From Candidatus Nitrosopumilus sp. (GTDB taxonomy: Archaea > Thermoproteota > Nitrososphaeria > Nitrososphaerales > Nitrosopumilaceae), in assembly GCA_013043295.1 (NCBI GenBank), contig JABDOO010000128.1:1-25787 (forward strand): DNA of 25,787 nt, given 5' to 3'. The position numbers and the translations under genes were made by a program. The notes under the pieces are model-generated. The model searched no databases. It was not told the DNA's origin and worked only from the letters and a program-made list of their open reading frames with translations. This document shows positions 15,046-22,090 of this stretch, piece after piece (the first letter of the stretch is position 1; each line of letters opens with the position of its first letter).

Positions 15046-15604
15046 CTTGATCTTCCCACAATTTCATTCGTTCTTGTTTTGCTGTTCTATTTGCAGCTTC
15101 TAATTTTGTATAAACGGCACCATGCATACTTCCACTTGAAATAGAAGATATTGCATCAACAGCTAATCGTAATTTACTTGAATCACCAATAATTGAAACG
15201 GTTTTCCCATAAACTGAGATATGAGTACCACTAAGATTTTCCATATTTCGTCTTGCTCTACCACCTTCTCCAATGATCCTCCCTTTTATCCTTTCAACAT
15301 TGGCATTTGATTTTCCTGCAAATTCTCTAAGATCTATTACATGCAATGCATTTTCACCTTTTAACAAAGTCATTGCATTTTCAGGTGAGAACCCTCTTCC
15401 AATTGCAGTTACAATCTCCATAGCTTTGAAAGGTTGAATTTTTTCAACATCACCATGAGATTTTATAAAAACTTCACCAGTATCCCCGTCAATATCTAAA
15501 GTGACGTGACAAGCTTCTTCAATTTTTGATTTTACATTTCCAGATTTTCCAATTAGTACAGCTATTCTATCATTGGGTATACGAAGTAATTTTTCAAAGC
15601 TCAT
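15032..15604 (-). CDS. Double KH-domain RNA-binding protein (aDim2/Krr1 type)
   Basis: This 190-residue protein has two KH domains. The first contains VLIGKSGNVKSKIEEAC (GxxG = GKSG, about residue 18-21), with DIDGDTGEVFI. The second contains GRIIGEGGRARRNMENLSGTHISVYG (GxxG = GEGG), followed by TVSIIGD. This is the pattern of the archaeal homologue of eukaryotic Dim2/Pno1 (Krr1-like), a small-subunit assembly factor that binds the 3' end region of 16S rRNA. It is typically next to the RIO1 gene, as here: its ATG overlaps the RIO1 stop by 4 bases. A role in 30S maturation is inferred from family and context. Confidence 0.92.
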   Translation of the reverse strand: MSFEKLLRIPNDRIAVLIGKSGNVKSKIEEACHVTLDIDGDTGEVFIKSHGDVEKIQPFKAMEIVTAIGRGFSPENAMTLLKGENALHVIDLREFAGKSNANVERIKGRIIGEGGRARRNMENLSGTHISVYGKTVSIIGDSSKLRLAVDAISSISSGSMHGAVYTKLEAANRTAKQERMKLWEDQDVFY

Positions 15605-16380
15605 TTTACAATATCCTCAAATATTTTTTCTGATTCTTCAATAGGAATGCCTCTTTTATTGAAGAATCTTCCAATGTTATTAATATCTCGCTTAAGAAAT
15701 TCTAAAGCATTTGGATGTCTAAGATCAACACCAGAGCCTAAATCAAATACAACTAAACCTTTTTCAGTTTTAAAAATATTATATTCTGAAAAATCTCCAT
15801 GGACAAGTTTTGCTTTATGATAGAGATCCCCAAGAATTGAAATGGCTTGAGTGTAATCATTTTCATCAACTTCTGAATTGAGTAAAGATTTTGCAGGTTT
15901 TCCATTGTTGCCGATAAATTCCATGGCCAAAACATTATTTGTTACATATAGTGGTCTAGGGACAGGAATTCCAGCCTCATAGCATTGTGTTAGATTGCGG
16001 TATTCCTTTTTTGCCCAAAGATAAACAAGGTTTTTTGTTCCTTTTTTAAGATGAGAAAATCGGGGATCGCCTAAAATGTAAGGTTCACGTTTTTTAAAAT
16101 TTGAAGTACTTACCAAGTAAATTTTCAAAGCTACATTTACCTCATTTTCATCTACAGCCCAAAATAGAACAGATTCCTTTCCAGCACTTACAGAGCCATT
16201 AACATAGGCAATAATATGATCAGTTATCATTTTGTAAAGAGTCATTATTGTGGGTTTATCCAAAACTTCATTGATCACTTTTCCTTTTTTAAAACCATCT
16301 TCTAATTTGGTTCGTTTTTGTTTTGAAATTAGTTTATTGTCTAATTTTGATTCTAATTTTTTACTTAGTATATCAGTCAT
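15601..16380 (-). CDS. rio1: RIO1-type serine/threonine protein kinase
   Basis: RIO1 kinases/ATPases act in late small-subunit maturation. The 259 residues show the short phosphate loop GSVSAGKES (62-70), the ATP-anchoring Lys86 in ALKIY, the catalytic HGDFSEYN (Asp196, Asn201) and the metal-binding VFDLGSGVD (Asp213). The variable region RRE-like SNFKKREPYILGDPRFSH is typical of RIO1. The start is the ATG at 16380; a minus-strand TATA-like box (16402-16409) is centred about 25 bases upstream, so this gene probably begins the RIO1-KH-top6B-top6A transcript. Confidence 0.95.
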   Translation of the reverse strand: MTDILSKKLESKLDNKLISKQKRTKLEDGFKKGKVINEVLDKPTIMTLYKMITDHIIAYVNGSVSAGKESVLFWAVDENEVNVALKIYLVSTSNFKKREPYILGDPRFSHLKKGTKNLVYLWAKKEYRNLTQCYEAGIPVPRPLYVTNNVLAMEFIGNNGKPAKSLLNSEVDENDYTQAISILGDLYHKAKLVHGDFSEYNIFKTEKGLVVFDLGSGVDLRHPNALEFLKRDINNIGRFFNKRGIPIEESEKIFEDIVK

Positions 16381-16401
16381 TAAAGAAAGATACTCCCACT
16401 A

Positions 16402-16409
16402 GATAAAAG
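16402..16409 (-). promoter_or_regulatory. TATA-like box for the RIO1-KH-top6BA cluster
   Basis: The minus strand reads cttttatc, centred about 25 bases before the RIO1 ATG. It lies in the 83-base gap after DUF424. Confidence 0.45.
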
Positions 16410-16463
16410 ATATTTCGTTCGTTATTGGTATAATGTTGTAAAAAAAGATCAAATTATTCATCA

Positions 16464-16760
16464 TTATACATTAAAGATAATTAAAAAGGGAACGTTAGAA
16501 ACTTTTTTCACGGCAAGTTCAGAACCAATGCCAAGTTTTAAAGATAATGAAATAGTTTCTTTACCAGCCATATTGATTATTGAAGAATTTTTCAATAAAG
16601 ATTCAGCTTCATCTTTTTCAACAAATCTTTCACCATAATAATTTTCACTAATATGCATAGTCAGTTCATCTTGTACAATTTTTTTTCCCAATAATTCGGC
16701 ATCACAAATATTGAGCATTGTTTGGTTTTGGTAATTTGTAGTTCTGACTGAAAATTGCAT
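16464..16760 (-). CDS. DUF424 family protein
   Basis: This 98-residue protein matches the archaeal DUF424 family: TMLNICDAELLGKKI near the N-terminus, then HISENYYGERFV, and SSIINMAGKETISLSLKLG in the second half. No catalytic residues can be assigned; the family is widespread in archaea and often sits next to translation genes, as here. Its ATG overlaps the aIF2-beta stop (TAATG), so the pair is co-translated. A role in translation is suggested by context only. Confidence 0.85.
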   Translation of the reverse strand: MQFSVRTTNYQNQTMLNICDAELLGKKIVQDELTMHISENYYGERFVEKDEAESLLKNSSIINMAGKETISLSLKLGIGSELAVKKVSNVPFLIIFNV

Positions 16761-17197
16761 TACGCATATTTACCTTTCAAAGTGGATTTTGCACCACATG
16801 CTTCACAAATTAAAAAGGATATTCGATTTTCTTTAAGAATTTTTGTATCGGGACTTTTACATGTTGGGCATTCAAGATAATCTTTAACATAAATTTGAAA
16901 TAATCTTGTAAAATCATCAGGAGCTCGTCTACCTACAAACATTGCCTTATCTCCAAGTCTTTCTGCAGGAACTGCAAATTCCTTGGAAAGGTATTGAAGG
17001 ACTTTATCTGGATCTCTTCGTAAAATCTTTGGGAATTCTGAAAAATTTCTTAAAAATGTCTTTTGACCTTCCCACATTACATCCACAACAGGAAGTTCAA
17101 ATCTAGTTTTAGATTCTTTATCAGTATCACCTAGTTTATCCTGAATACGCTTGAGAAGATTTTCGTAATCTGTTTTAGTCACTGAAAAATGGTGCAT
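16760..17197 (-). CDS. Translation initiation factor 2 subunit beta
   Basis: aIF2-beta is part of the heterotrimer that brings initiator tRNA to the small ribosomal subunit. The 145 residues include the N-terminal helix, the alpha-beta core with FPKILRRDPDKVLQYLSKEFAVPAERLGDKAMFVGR, and a C-terminal zinc ribbon, CPTCKSP followed by LICEACGAKSTLKG (two CxxC pairs). The ATG at 17197 is the natural start; length is normal for the family. It lies between the small zinc-ribbon gene and DUF424, with all three on the minus strand. Confidence 0.95.
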   Translation of the reverse strand: MHHFSVTKTDYENLLKRIQDKLGDTDKESKTRFELPVVDVMWEGQKTFLRNFSEFPKILRRDPDKVLQYLSKEFAVPAERLGDKAMFVGRRAPDDFTRLFQIYVKDYLECPTCKSPDTKILKENRISFLICEACGAKSTLKGKYA

Positions 17198-17251
17198 GGT
17201 AGACCCTATATGGGTTTTGAAAAAGAGAAATCGTGTGGACCTTATCTGAGG

Positions 17252-17398
17252 TTATTCCATCTTACCTATTCGGAAGACGTTAGTACCACATGTTGGACAT
17301 GTACCTTTTACAGCAGGACGTCCATTCTTTAGTGTAGTTTCTTTGGGATCTTTGATATCCCTTTTTGCTCTGCATTTTACGCAATATGCTTGAACCAT
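17252..17398 (-). CDS. 48-residue zinc-ribbon protein (DUF5679-like)
   Basis: A short gene encoding MVQAYCVKCRAKRDIKDPKE and ending NVFRIGKME. It has two CxxC pairs, CVKC (6-9) and CPTC (34-37), 24 residues apart, forming a single zinc ribbon with a Lys/Arg-rich middle. This pattern matches the DUF5679 type of small archaeal zinc ribbons. A minus-strand TATA-like box (17423-17429, ctaaata) is centred 28 bases before the ATG. The next gene on this strand, aIF2-beta, starts 54 bases downstream, so the two could share a message. The function is unknown; nucleic-acid or ribosome binding is a guess. Confidence 0.85.
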   Translation of the reverse strand: MVQAYCVKCRAKRDIKDPKETTLKNGRPAVKGTCPTCGTNVFRIGKME

Positions 17399-17422
17399 TA
17401 TGAAATTTGTCAAACTTTGTGG

Positions 17423-17429
17423 TATTTAG
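17423..17429 (-). promoter_or_regulatory. TATA-like box for the zinc-ribbon/aIF2-beta cluster
   Basis: The minus strand reads ctaaata, centred 28 bases before the ATG at 17398. The rest of the 17399-17647 gap is AT-rich with A and T runs; I see no RNA gene in it. Confidence 0.45.
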
Positions 17430-17615
17430 GCAGAGGCTGTGAAAATTATTTCACTATAGACTAGATGTAGGTAAATTTTTTTAGGCATTAAAAAAGCAAT
17501 TTTCAAAATTTTTATAATAAATTCAAGAATTTTTAAAAAAAAATGGATAAGTATAATGAAAAAATAGACTTTTCTTAGTATTTGTTAAAGAAATTTAGAA
17601 TTTGGCAATATTACC

Positions 17616-17623
17616 AATTATAA
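17616..17623 (+). promoter_or_regulatory. TATA-like box for the gene at 17648
   Basis: aattataa is centred about 28 bases before the ATG at 17648. Confidence 0.5.
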
Positions 17624-17647
17624 GCTACATTGTAGTAAAATTACAAA

Positions 17648-18148
17648 ATGGCTTCAAAAAAAGGTATCATGATTACAGCTATTATTTTAGCTGCAATTAC
17701 TGGAGCAAGTTTTTTGATGTGGCTTATACCAGAAGATGTTGAAACAACTTTTGTTGTATCAGATTATGGGAATTATTTGGATGGTGTAAAAAATATTCAT
17801 GAAGTACTAGAAGAATCAGTAGAGATAGAGTATGAAAATTTACTAAATGGAGAAATTTCACCTGAGGAATATATTGCAGTAACTGAAGTTACATCATCTC
17901 AAGTAACTACTCAAATTAGTGAATTTATTACATCAAAACCATCTGAAGAATGGCAAGATAGTTACATAAATCATATGGAATCTATGAAATCTTTTAATTC
18001 ATTTATTATTGAAACCAAGGTTTTAGCAAAGATGATAGAAAATGGAAGTACTGAAGATGAAATGAATCCAATTTTAGAAAAAATTGATTCATTAAAAATG
18101 GAATCCAAAGAATATGCTAAAATTTCTGAACAGTCAAGACCAGATTAG
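17648..18148 (+). CDS. Membrane-anchored helical protein, unknown function
   Basis: This 166-residue protein starts MASKKGIMITAIILAAITGA with one membrane helix at about 8-26 and a short basic cytoplasmic end, so the rest is probably outside the cell. The remainder is acidic and mostly helical (YLDGVKNIHEVLEESVEIEYENLLNGEI, then EMNPILEKIDSLKMESKEYAKI), like a small coiled or four-helix domain. No conserved catalytic residues are seen and there are no cysteines. It has its own leaderless promoter and may be specific to this lineage. Confidence 0.72.
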   Translation: MASKKGIMITAIILAAITGASFLMWLIPEDVETTFVVSDYGNYLDGVKNIHEVLEESVEIEYENLLNGEISPEEYIAVTEVTSSQVTTQISEFITSKPSEEWQDSYINHMESMKSFNSFIIETKVLAKMIENGSTEDEMNPILEKIDSLKMESKEYAKISEQSRPD

Positions 18149-18188
18149 CCTCAAAACCTAATTTTGCTATTGATATTTGTTGGAAATC

Positions 18189-18197
18189 GTTAAAAAG
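18189..18197 (+). promoter_or_regulatory. TATA-like box for the DUF373 gene
   Basis: gttaaaaag is centred 27 bases before the ATG at 18220. Confidence 0.45.
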
Positions 18198-18219
18198 CAA
18201 TTTTGTTATTAAAATTTGA

Positions 18220-19365
18220 ATGTCTCAACAATCAGGTAAAGTTGAAAAAGATGTTAATGCGTCTACGGCTAATAAATTGCTGGTAATTTGCATAGATAGA
18301 GATAATGATGTGGGCGAAAAAGCTGGCATCATTACACCAGTGGTTGGAAGAGATGCATGTATTGAGGCAGCTCAAAGATTAGCATTGGAAGATCCTGAGG
18401 ATGCGGATTCTAACTCTATTTTTGCAGCAATTAAAACATATGAAGATTTGATAAGCAAAGGGTATCAGGTTGAAGTAGTAACAGTTGCAGGAGTTAAAGA
18501 TAGAGGAGTACAAGCAGATGAAAAAATATTGCTTGAAACAAAAAAAACTCTAGAAAAATTTTCGGCAAATGGTGCTGTAATTGTTTCAGATGGTGAGGAT
18601 GACGAAAGTGTAATTCCAGTTATTCAAAATGTCCTCCCAGTAGTATCTGTTCAAAGGGTTGTAATGAAAGTAAGTAGAAGTGTAGAATATTCTTATGCAG
18701 TTTTTGGAAAATATCTTAAAATGCTTGCATATGATTCAAAATATTCAAAATTCTTTTTAGGAGTTCCAGGAATTCTTTTATTAATTGGAGGGGTAGCAAC
18801 AGTTTTTGGCTATACAGCAGAAATATTTGCAGTTCTTGTAAGTATTTTGGGTGGTGCATTTTTGATTAGAGCATTTGATATTGATAGAGTATGGTCAAGT
18901 TGGTCAAAACCAACTCCGATGGGTTTTATCAGAATGTTTACCATGGTTGCAGGAGTTTTACTAATTCTTTCATCAGTACCTGCTGGTGTAAGTGCAGTTG
19001 ATACAGAATTGATTAAAGCAGATACAGAGCTTATTTCTATAATTACTGACAAAGTACTAGTTGGACAATTTGTATCGGGTGCAATTCCAATTTTATGGAT
19101 TGGAATGGGTTCAATATTTGCTGGAACATTACTCAGTAATTGGATTGGAGGGATTCCAAGACAAATAAGCGATATATTACGAATTATTGTTTTAGCTGCA
19201 CTCTATCCAACGGTCTTACAATTTACCAATATTATGATTAATGATGAACCATCATTTACCTTGATTCCACCTCTCTTAGGGGGATTAGCAGCCACGCTTG
19301 TCTCAGCCACAATTCTCTTTAAGAAATATAGAAAACATAAAGATCAAGAGATGATTTCAGACTAA
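18220..19365 (+). CDS. DUF373 family membrane protein
   Basis: This 381-residue protein matches the archaeal DUF373 family. The soluble N-terminal domain (about 18-160) contains LLVICIDRDNDVGEKAGI, ITPVVGRDACIEAAQRLALEDPEDADSNSIFAAIKTYE and GAVIVSDGEDDE. These Asp-rich loops are conserved in the family and suggest a metal or nucleotide site. The second half is hydrophobic, with about six membrane helices beginning FFLGVPGILLLIGGVATVFG and ending before the Lys-rich tail KKYRKHKDQE. The family has no established function. It lies between a membrane-anchored unknown and uppS on the same strand but has its own promoter. Confidence 0.9.
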   Translation: MSQQSGKVEKDVNASTANKLLVICIDRDNDVGEKAGIITPVVGRDACIEAAQRLALEDPEDADSNSIFAAIKTYEDLISKGYQVEVVTVAGVKDRGVQADEKILLETKKTLEKFSANGAVIVSDGEDDESVIPVIQNVLPVVSVQRVVMKVSRSVEYSYAVFGKYLKMLAYDSKYSKFFLGVPGILLLIGGVATVFGYTAEIFAVLVSILGGAFLIRAFDIDRVWSSWSKPTPMGFIRMFTMVAGVLLILSSVPAGVSAVDTELIKADTELISIITDKVLVGQFVSGAIPILWIGMGSIFAGTLLSNWIGGIPRQISDILRIIVLAALYPTVLQFTNIMINDEPSFTLIPPLLGGLAATLVSATILFKKYRKHKDQEMISD

Positions 19366-19420
19366 ATTTTCATGATTGTAAATTAGTAAACCCATTTTTT
19401 GAACAACACTGATATCTTCA

Positions 19421-19428
19421 ATTATACA
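19421..19428 (+). promoter_or_regulatory. TATA-like box for the cis-prenyltransferase gene
   Basis: attatacat-type sequence, with its centre near 19425. It predicts transcription starting around 19450-19453, right at the ATG at 19448 and the ATA at 19453, and far upstream of the GTG at 19555. This is used to judge the start of the gene. Confidence 0.5.
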
Positions 19429-19452
19429 TTAAACACTAAGTGGTGATATGAA

Positions 19453-20244
19453 ATAAGCAAATTCAAAGATATTGTTTTTCAATTATCTGGTCTCTACAAG
19501 ATATATGGTAAAAGATTAGAGAATGAAATTCAAAATGGAGATATTCCCAATCATGTGGCTTTAATTTTAGATGGGAATAGAAGATGGGCAAAAAGACATC
19601 TATCAATGCCAAAAAAAGGGCATTGGCAGGGGGCAGACGCAGTAGAAAACCTTCTAGATTGGTGTGAGGAATTTGATATCAAAATAGTAACCCTTTATGC
19701 TCTATCAGCAGAGAATCTAGATAGAAACGATGAGGAATTAGAATATCTATATGAATTAATTCGAATGAGATTAGAGAAATTATTCAATGATCCAAGAATA
19801 CATCGAAATAAAATGAGAGTTAAAGGAATTGGTAGAATTGAACTACTTCCAGAATCAATTAAAGATGTTTTAAAACGATTAGATGATGCCACAAAAGATT
19901 ATGACAATCATTTTCTAAATATTGCACTTGCATATGGTGGACAAAATGAATTAGTGGACGCAGTAAAAAAAATTGGAGAAAAAATCAAAGAGGGATCTCT
20001 TAATGTCAAAGAGATTGATAAAAAAGTTATTGAGTCAAATCTATACACATCACACTTACCACAATCATCTCCGGATATGATACTAAGGACATCAGGTGAA
20101 AAAAGATTAAGTGGATTTCTTATGTGGCAGAGTGCATATAGTGAGTTAGTTTTTATGGATATTTTTTGGCCAGAATTTAGAAAAATAGATTTAATGAGGG
20201 CAATTAGGACATATCAAGAGAGAAAGAGAAGATTAGGGAAATGA
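19453..20244 (+). CDS. uppS: Cis-prenyltransferase (undecaprenyl diphosphate synthase family), start region abnormal
   Basis: The enzyme adds isopentenyl units in cis to make long polyprenyl diphosphates, the lipid carriers for glycosylation in archaea. Motifs: HVALILDGNRRWAKRHLSMP, YALSAENLDRNDEELEYL, NIALAYGGQNEL and RTSGEKRLSGFLMWQSAYSE. The first standard start codon in frame is the GTG at 19555, inside the first motif. The frame is nevertheless open back to 19450 and reads ISKFKDIVFQLSGLYKIYGK, then RLENEIQNGDIPN, which resembles the normal archaeal N-terminus. An ATG at 19448 is in another frame and meets taa after one codon (atg aaa taa); one extra A there would join it to the gene. 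So either a base is missing (mutation or sequencing error) or ATA at 19453 is used. The 3' end overlaps the Nudix gene by 4 bases. Confidence 0.88.
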   Translation: MSKFKDIVFQLSGLYKIYGKRLENEIQNGDIPNHVALILDGNRRWAKRHLSMPKKGHWQGADAVENLLDWCEEFDIKIVTLYALSAENLDRNDEELEYLYELIRMRLEKLFNDPRIHRNKMRVKGIGRIELLPESIKDVLKRLDDATKDYDNHFLNIALAYGGQNELVDAVKKIGEKIKEGSLNVKEIDKKVIESNLYTSHLPQSSPDMILRTSGEKRLSGFLMWQSAYSELVFMDIFWPEFRKIDLMRAIRTYQERKRRLGK

Positions 20245-20660
20245 TAGAAGAAACATCAGCTGGAATTGTATTATTTAGGAAAGAGGGAACAAAAAATTTG
20301 TTTTTACTTTTACATTATCCATCAGGACATTGGGATTTTGTAAAAGGAAAAATGGAAAAAGATGAATCCATTAAAGAGACAGCAATTAGAGAAACAAAAG
20401 AAGAGACTGGAATTACAGATATTAAATTTTTAGAAAATTTTGAAGAATGGATTGAATATAATTTTCAATATCAGGGGGAATTAGTTCATAAAAAAGTAGT
20501 ATTTTTCTTAGCTGAAACAAACACAAAAGATGTTAAAATATCGCATGAACATTTGGATTATACTTGGATGGATTATAATACATCAATGGAAAAAACTACA
20601 TTTGATAATGCAAGAACAGTGTTAACTAAGGCTCAAACATTACTTTCCAAAACTTTGTAG
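20241..20660 (+). CDS. Nudix hydrolase (Ap4A hydrolase-like)
   Basis: This 139-residue protein has a complete Nudix box, G36-x5-E42-x7-REU-x-EE-x-GU, seen as GKMEKDESIKETAIRETKEE followed by TGI. Near the start it reads SAGIVLFRKEG and YPSGHWDFVKGKME, the pattern of bis(5'-nucleosyl)-tetraphosphatases, so dinucleoside polyphosphates are likely substrates. The C-terminal part has SHEHLDYTWMDYN, also family-like. The ATG lies in the uppS stop (ATGA overlap), so it is translationally coupled. The last 21 bases overlap the end of the convergent pyrF gene. Confidence 0.9.
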   Translation: MIEETSAGIVLFRKEGTKNLFLLLHYPSGHWDFVKGKMEKDESIKETAIRETKEETGITDIKFLENFEEWIEYNFQYQGELVHKKVVFFLAETNTKDVKISHEHLDYTWMDYNTSMEKTTFDNARTVLTKAQTLLSKTL

Positions 20661-21380
20661 CTGTAATTCTTTTGCAACATCTAAGGGTTTTTTAGAATTC
20701 AATATAGTTCGACCTACTATAAGATAATTAGTTCCAGATGAAATCACTTCCTTTGCACTTCCACCTTGAGTACCAACACCTGGAGAAAAGATACTCAAAT
20801 TTTTCTTTGCTTTTTTAGAACATTCTTGAATAATTTTTGGAAATGTGGCTCCCACTACTATCCCATCAACTTTTGCGGTAAGAGCCCAATTCAAAAACAA
20901 TTGATACAGCTGTTGCTTTTTGCCCATCTTGATTTCCATATCATATGATAGTTTAGCCTCAGGGGCACTCATATGACATAGGGTGATTACTCCCTTTCCA
21001 TTTTTGTGGGCTGAATTTACTAAATTTTTCAGGCTATCAAGACCCATTATTGGGTTAGCAATTACTGCATCAAATCCTAATTTCCATAAATGCTCAGAAG
21101 TGACTCTATTTGTATTTCCAATATCATTTAGTTTGATATCTGCAATTGTTTGTAGTCCATATTTGTGAGCAGTTTTGTTAATTTTTAGAATTTCTTTTCC
21201 ACTCAAAGGAAGAAGTAAATGAAAATTTAGTTTAATTCCGCAAAGAAATGGATGTAATTTTTTTATATTTTGAATAGTTTTTGACTCTAAATTATTTACA
21301 GAGTGATCGTAGTCATTGGCAAGAATAACTTTGCCATTAGTTTTTGAGATCTGTGAAAGTCTAGTTTTGAAGGTGGCCAT
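20640..21380 (-). CDS. pyrF: Orotidine 5'-phosphate decarboxylase
   Basis: The enzyme converts OMP to UMP, the last step of de novo pyrimidine synthesis. The 246-residue protein begins with the beta strand KVILANDYD, has CGIKLN (Lys50), the catalytic DIKLNDIGNTN (Asp81, Lys83, Asp86), DAVIANPIMG, and a phosphate-binding end with SPGVGTQGG and NYLIVGRTI. Length and TIM-barrel pattern agree with the long archaeal form. The start overlaps the end of the upstream gene (21361-22041) by 20 bases, implying co-translation. Its end overlaps the Nudix gene by 21 bases. Confidence 0.94.
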   Translation of the reverse strand: MATFKTRLSQISKTNGKVILANDYDHSVNNLESKTIQNIKKLHPFLCGIKLNFHLLLPLSGKEILKINKTAHKYGLQTIADIKLNDIGNTNRVTSEHLWKLGFDAVIANPIMGLDSLKNLVNSAHKNGKGVITLCHMSAPEAKLSYDMEIKMGKKQQLYQLFLNWALTAKVDGIVVGATFPKIIQECSKKAKKNLSIFSPGVGTQGGSAKEVISSGTNYLIVGRTILNSKKPLDVAKELQLQSFGK

Positions 21381-22041
21381 AATCTACTAGTGGATGAGTG
21401 TCTTTTAATTTTATTATTTTGATGTATGAATATCCATGTTCAGAAGGATTTTCAACAAATGCCGGTGGAGAACTATTTACTGTAGAAAATTTCAAAAAAG
21501 GTTTTAGTGGATCTGAATCTAATACTACATGACAAAAATAAGATGTTCCTTCATCGTTAAAATTCATGAAAACACCAATTAGCCATTTATCATTATGAGG
21601 AAATAGGAATAACGGGAATGGAACTTCTTCAATACCCCAAGTAAGTTTTGCAAGACTAGACATATCTTCCAATTGGATTGGTTGATATCTATCTAAGGTT
21701 CCATTACCTGGCTGTAATGTTTTAGGTAGAGATTTTATTCGTACTATTGGGGAATAAAGTTTACTTGCATCAGAAGTAGTATCAACAATTTCTGATTCTT
21801 CTTTTCCACCTTTTAATCCATAGCATAAATAATGACCATTATTTTCTAAATGGGTATAGTATACAATTGGTTTTTCTTTTAGAACATCCATTTGTACAGA
21901 TAAAATTTTCTTACCATCATAATCATGTAAAAATGAAACTCTCGGTGCACGCTCTAATGCACAAACGAGCCTAGTAAATTCTAACGTAGAATGAACCTGA
22001 ATGTAACGTGGTAATTTATCAGTAATTTGTAACTTGTCCAC
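21361..22041 (-). CDS. Conserved protein of unknown function
   Basis: This 226-residue protein from a GTG start is not assigned to a family. It begins MDKLQITDKLPRYIQVHSTL and is rich in beta strands and aromatic residues: KKILSVQMDVLKEKPIVYYTH, GHYLCYGLKGG, VPFPLFLFPHNDKWLIGVFM and SYFCHVVLDSD. It has no signal peptide or membrane helix, so it is likely cytosolic. It lies 49 bases after purA and overlaps pyrF by 20 bases, which makes it part of a nucleotide-synthesis cluster and a possible but unproven accessory to it. A minus-strand TATA-like box about 26 bases before the GTG supports both the start and a separate promoter. Confidence 0.78.
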   Translation of the reverse strand: MDKLQITDKLPRYIQVHSTLEFTRLVCALERAPRVSFLHDYDGKKILSVQMDVLKEKPIVYYTHLENNGHYLCYGLKGGKEESEIVDTTSDASKLYSPIVRIKSLPKTLQPGNGTLDRYQPIQLEDMSSLAKLTWGIEEVPFPLFLFPHNDKWLIGVFMNFNDEGTSYFCHVVLDSDPLKPFLKFSTVNSSPPAFVENPSEHGYSYIKIIKLKDTHPLVDYGHLQN

Positions 22042-22062
22042 AGGGATTTCCTGTAAGTTAAC

Positions 22063-22070
22063 AAATTAAA
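22063..22070 (-). promoter_or_regulatory. TATA-like box for the gene starting at 22041
   Basis: The minus strand reads tttaattt, centred about 26 bases before the GTG at 22041, within the 49-base gap after purA. Confidence 0.45.
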
Positions 22071-22090
22071 CTTATCCAAAACAAAGGAGC

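Noticed and set aside
17399..17647. Possible RNA gene in the longest gap
   Set aside because: The gap is very AT-rich with A/T runs, has no tRNA-like or stable stem structure that I can see, and is accounted for by two promoters.
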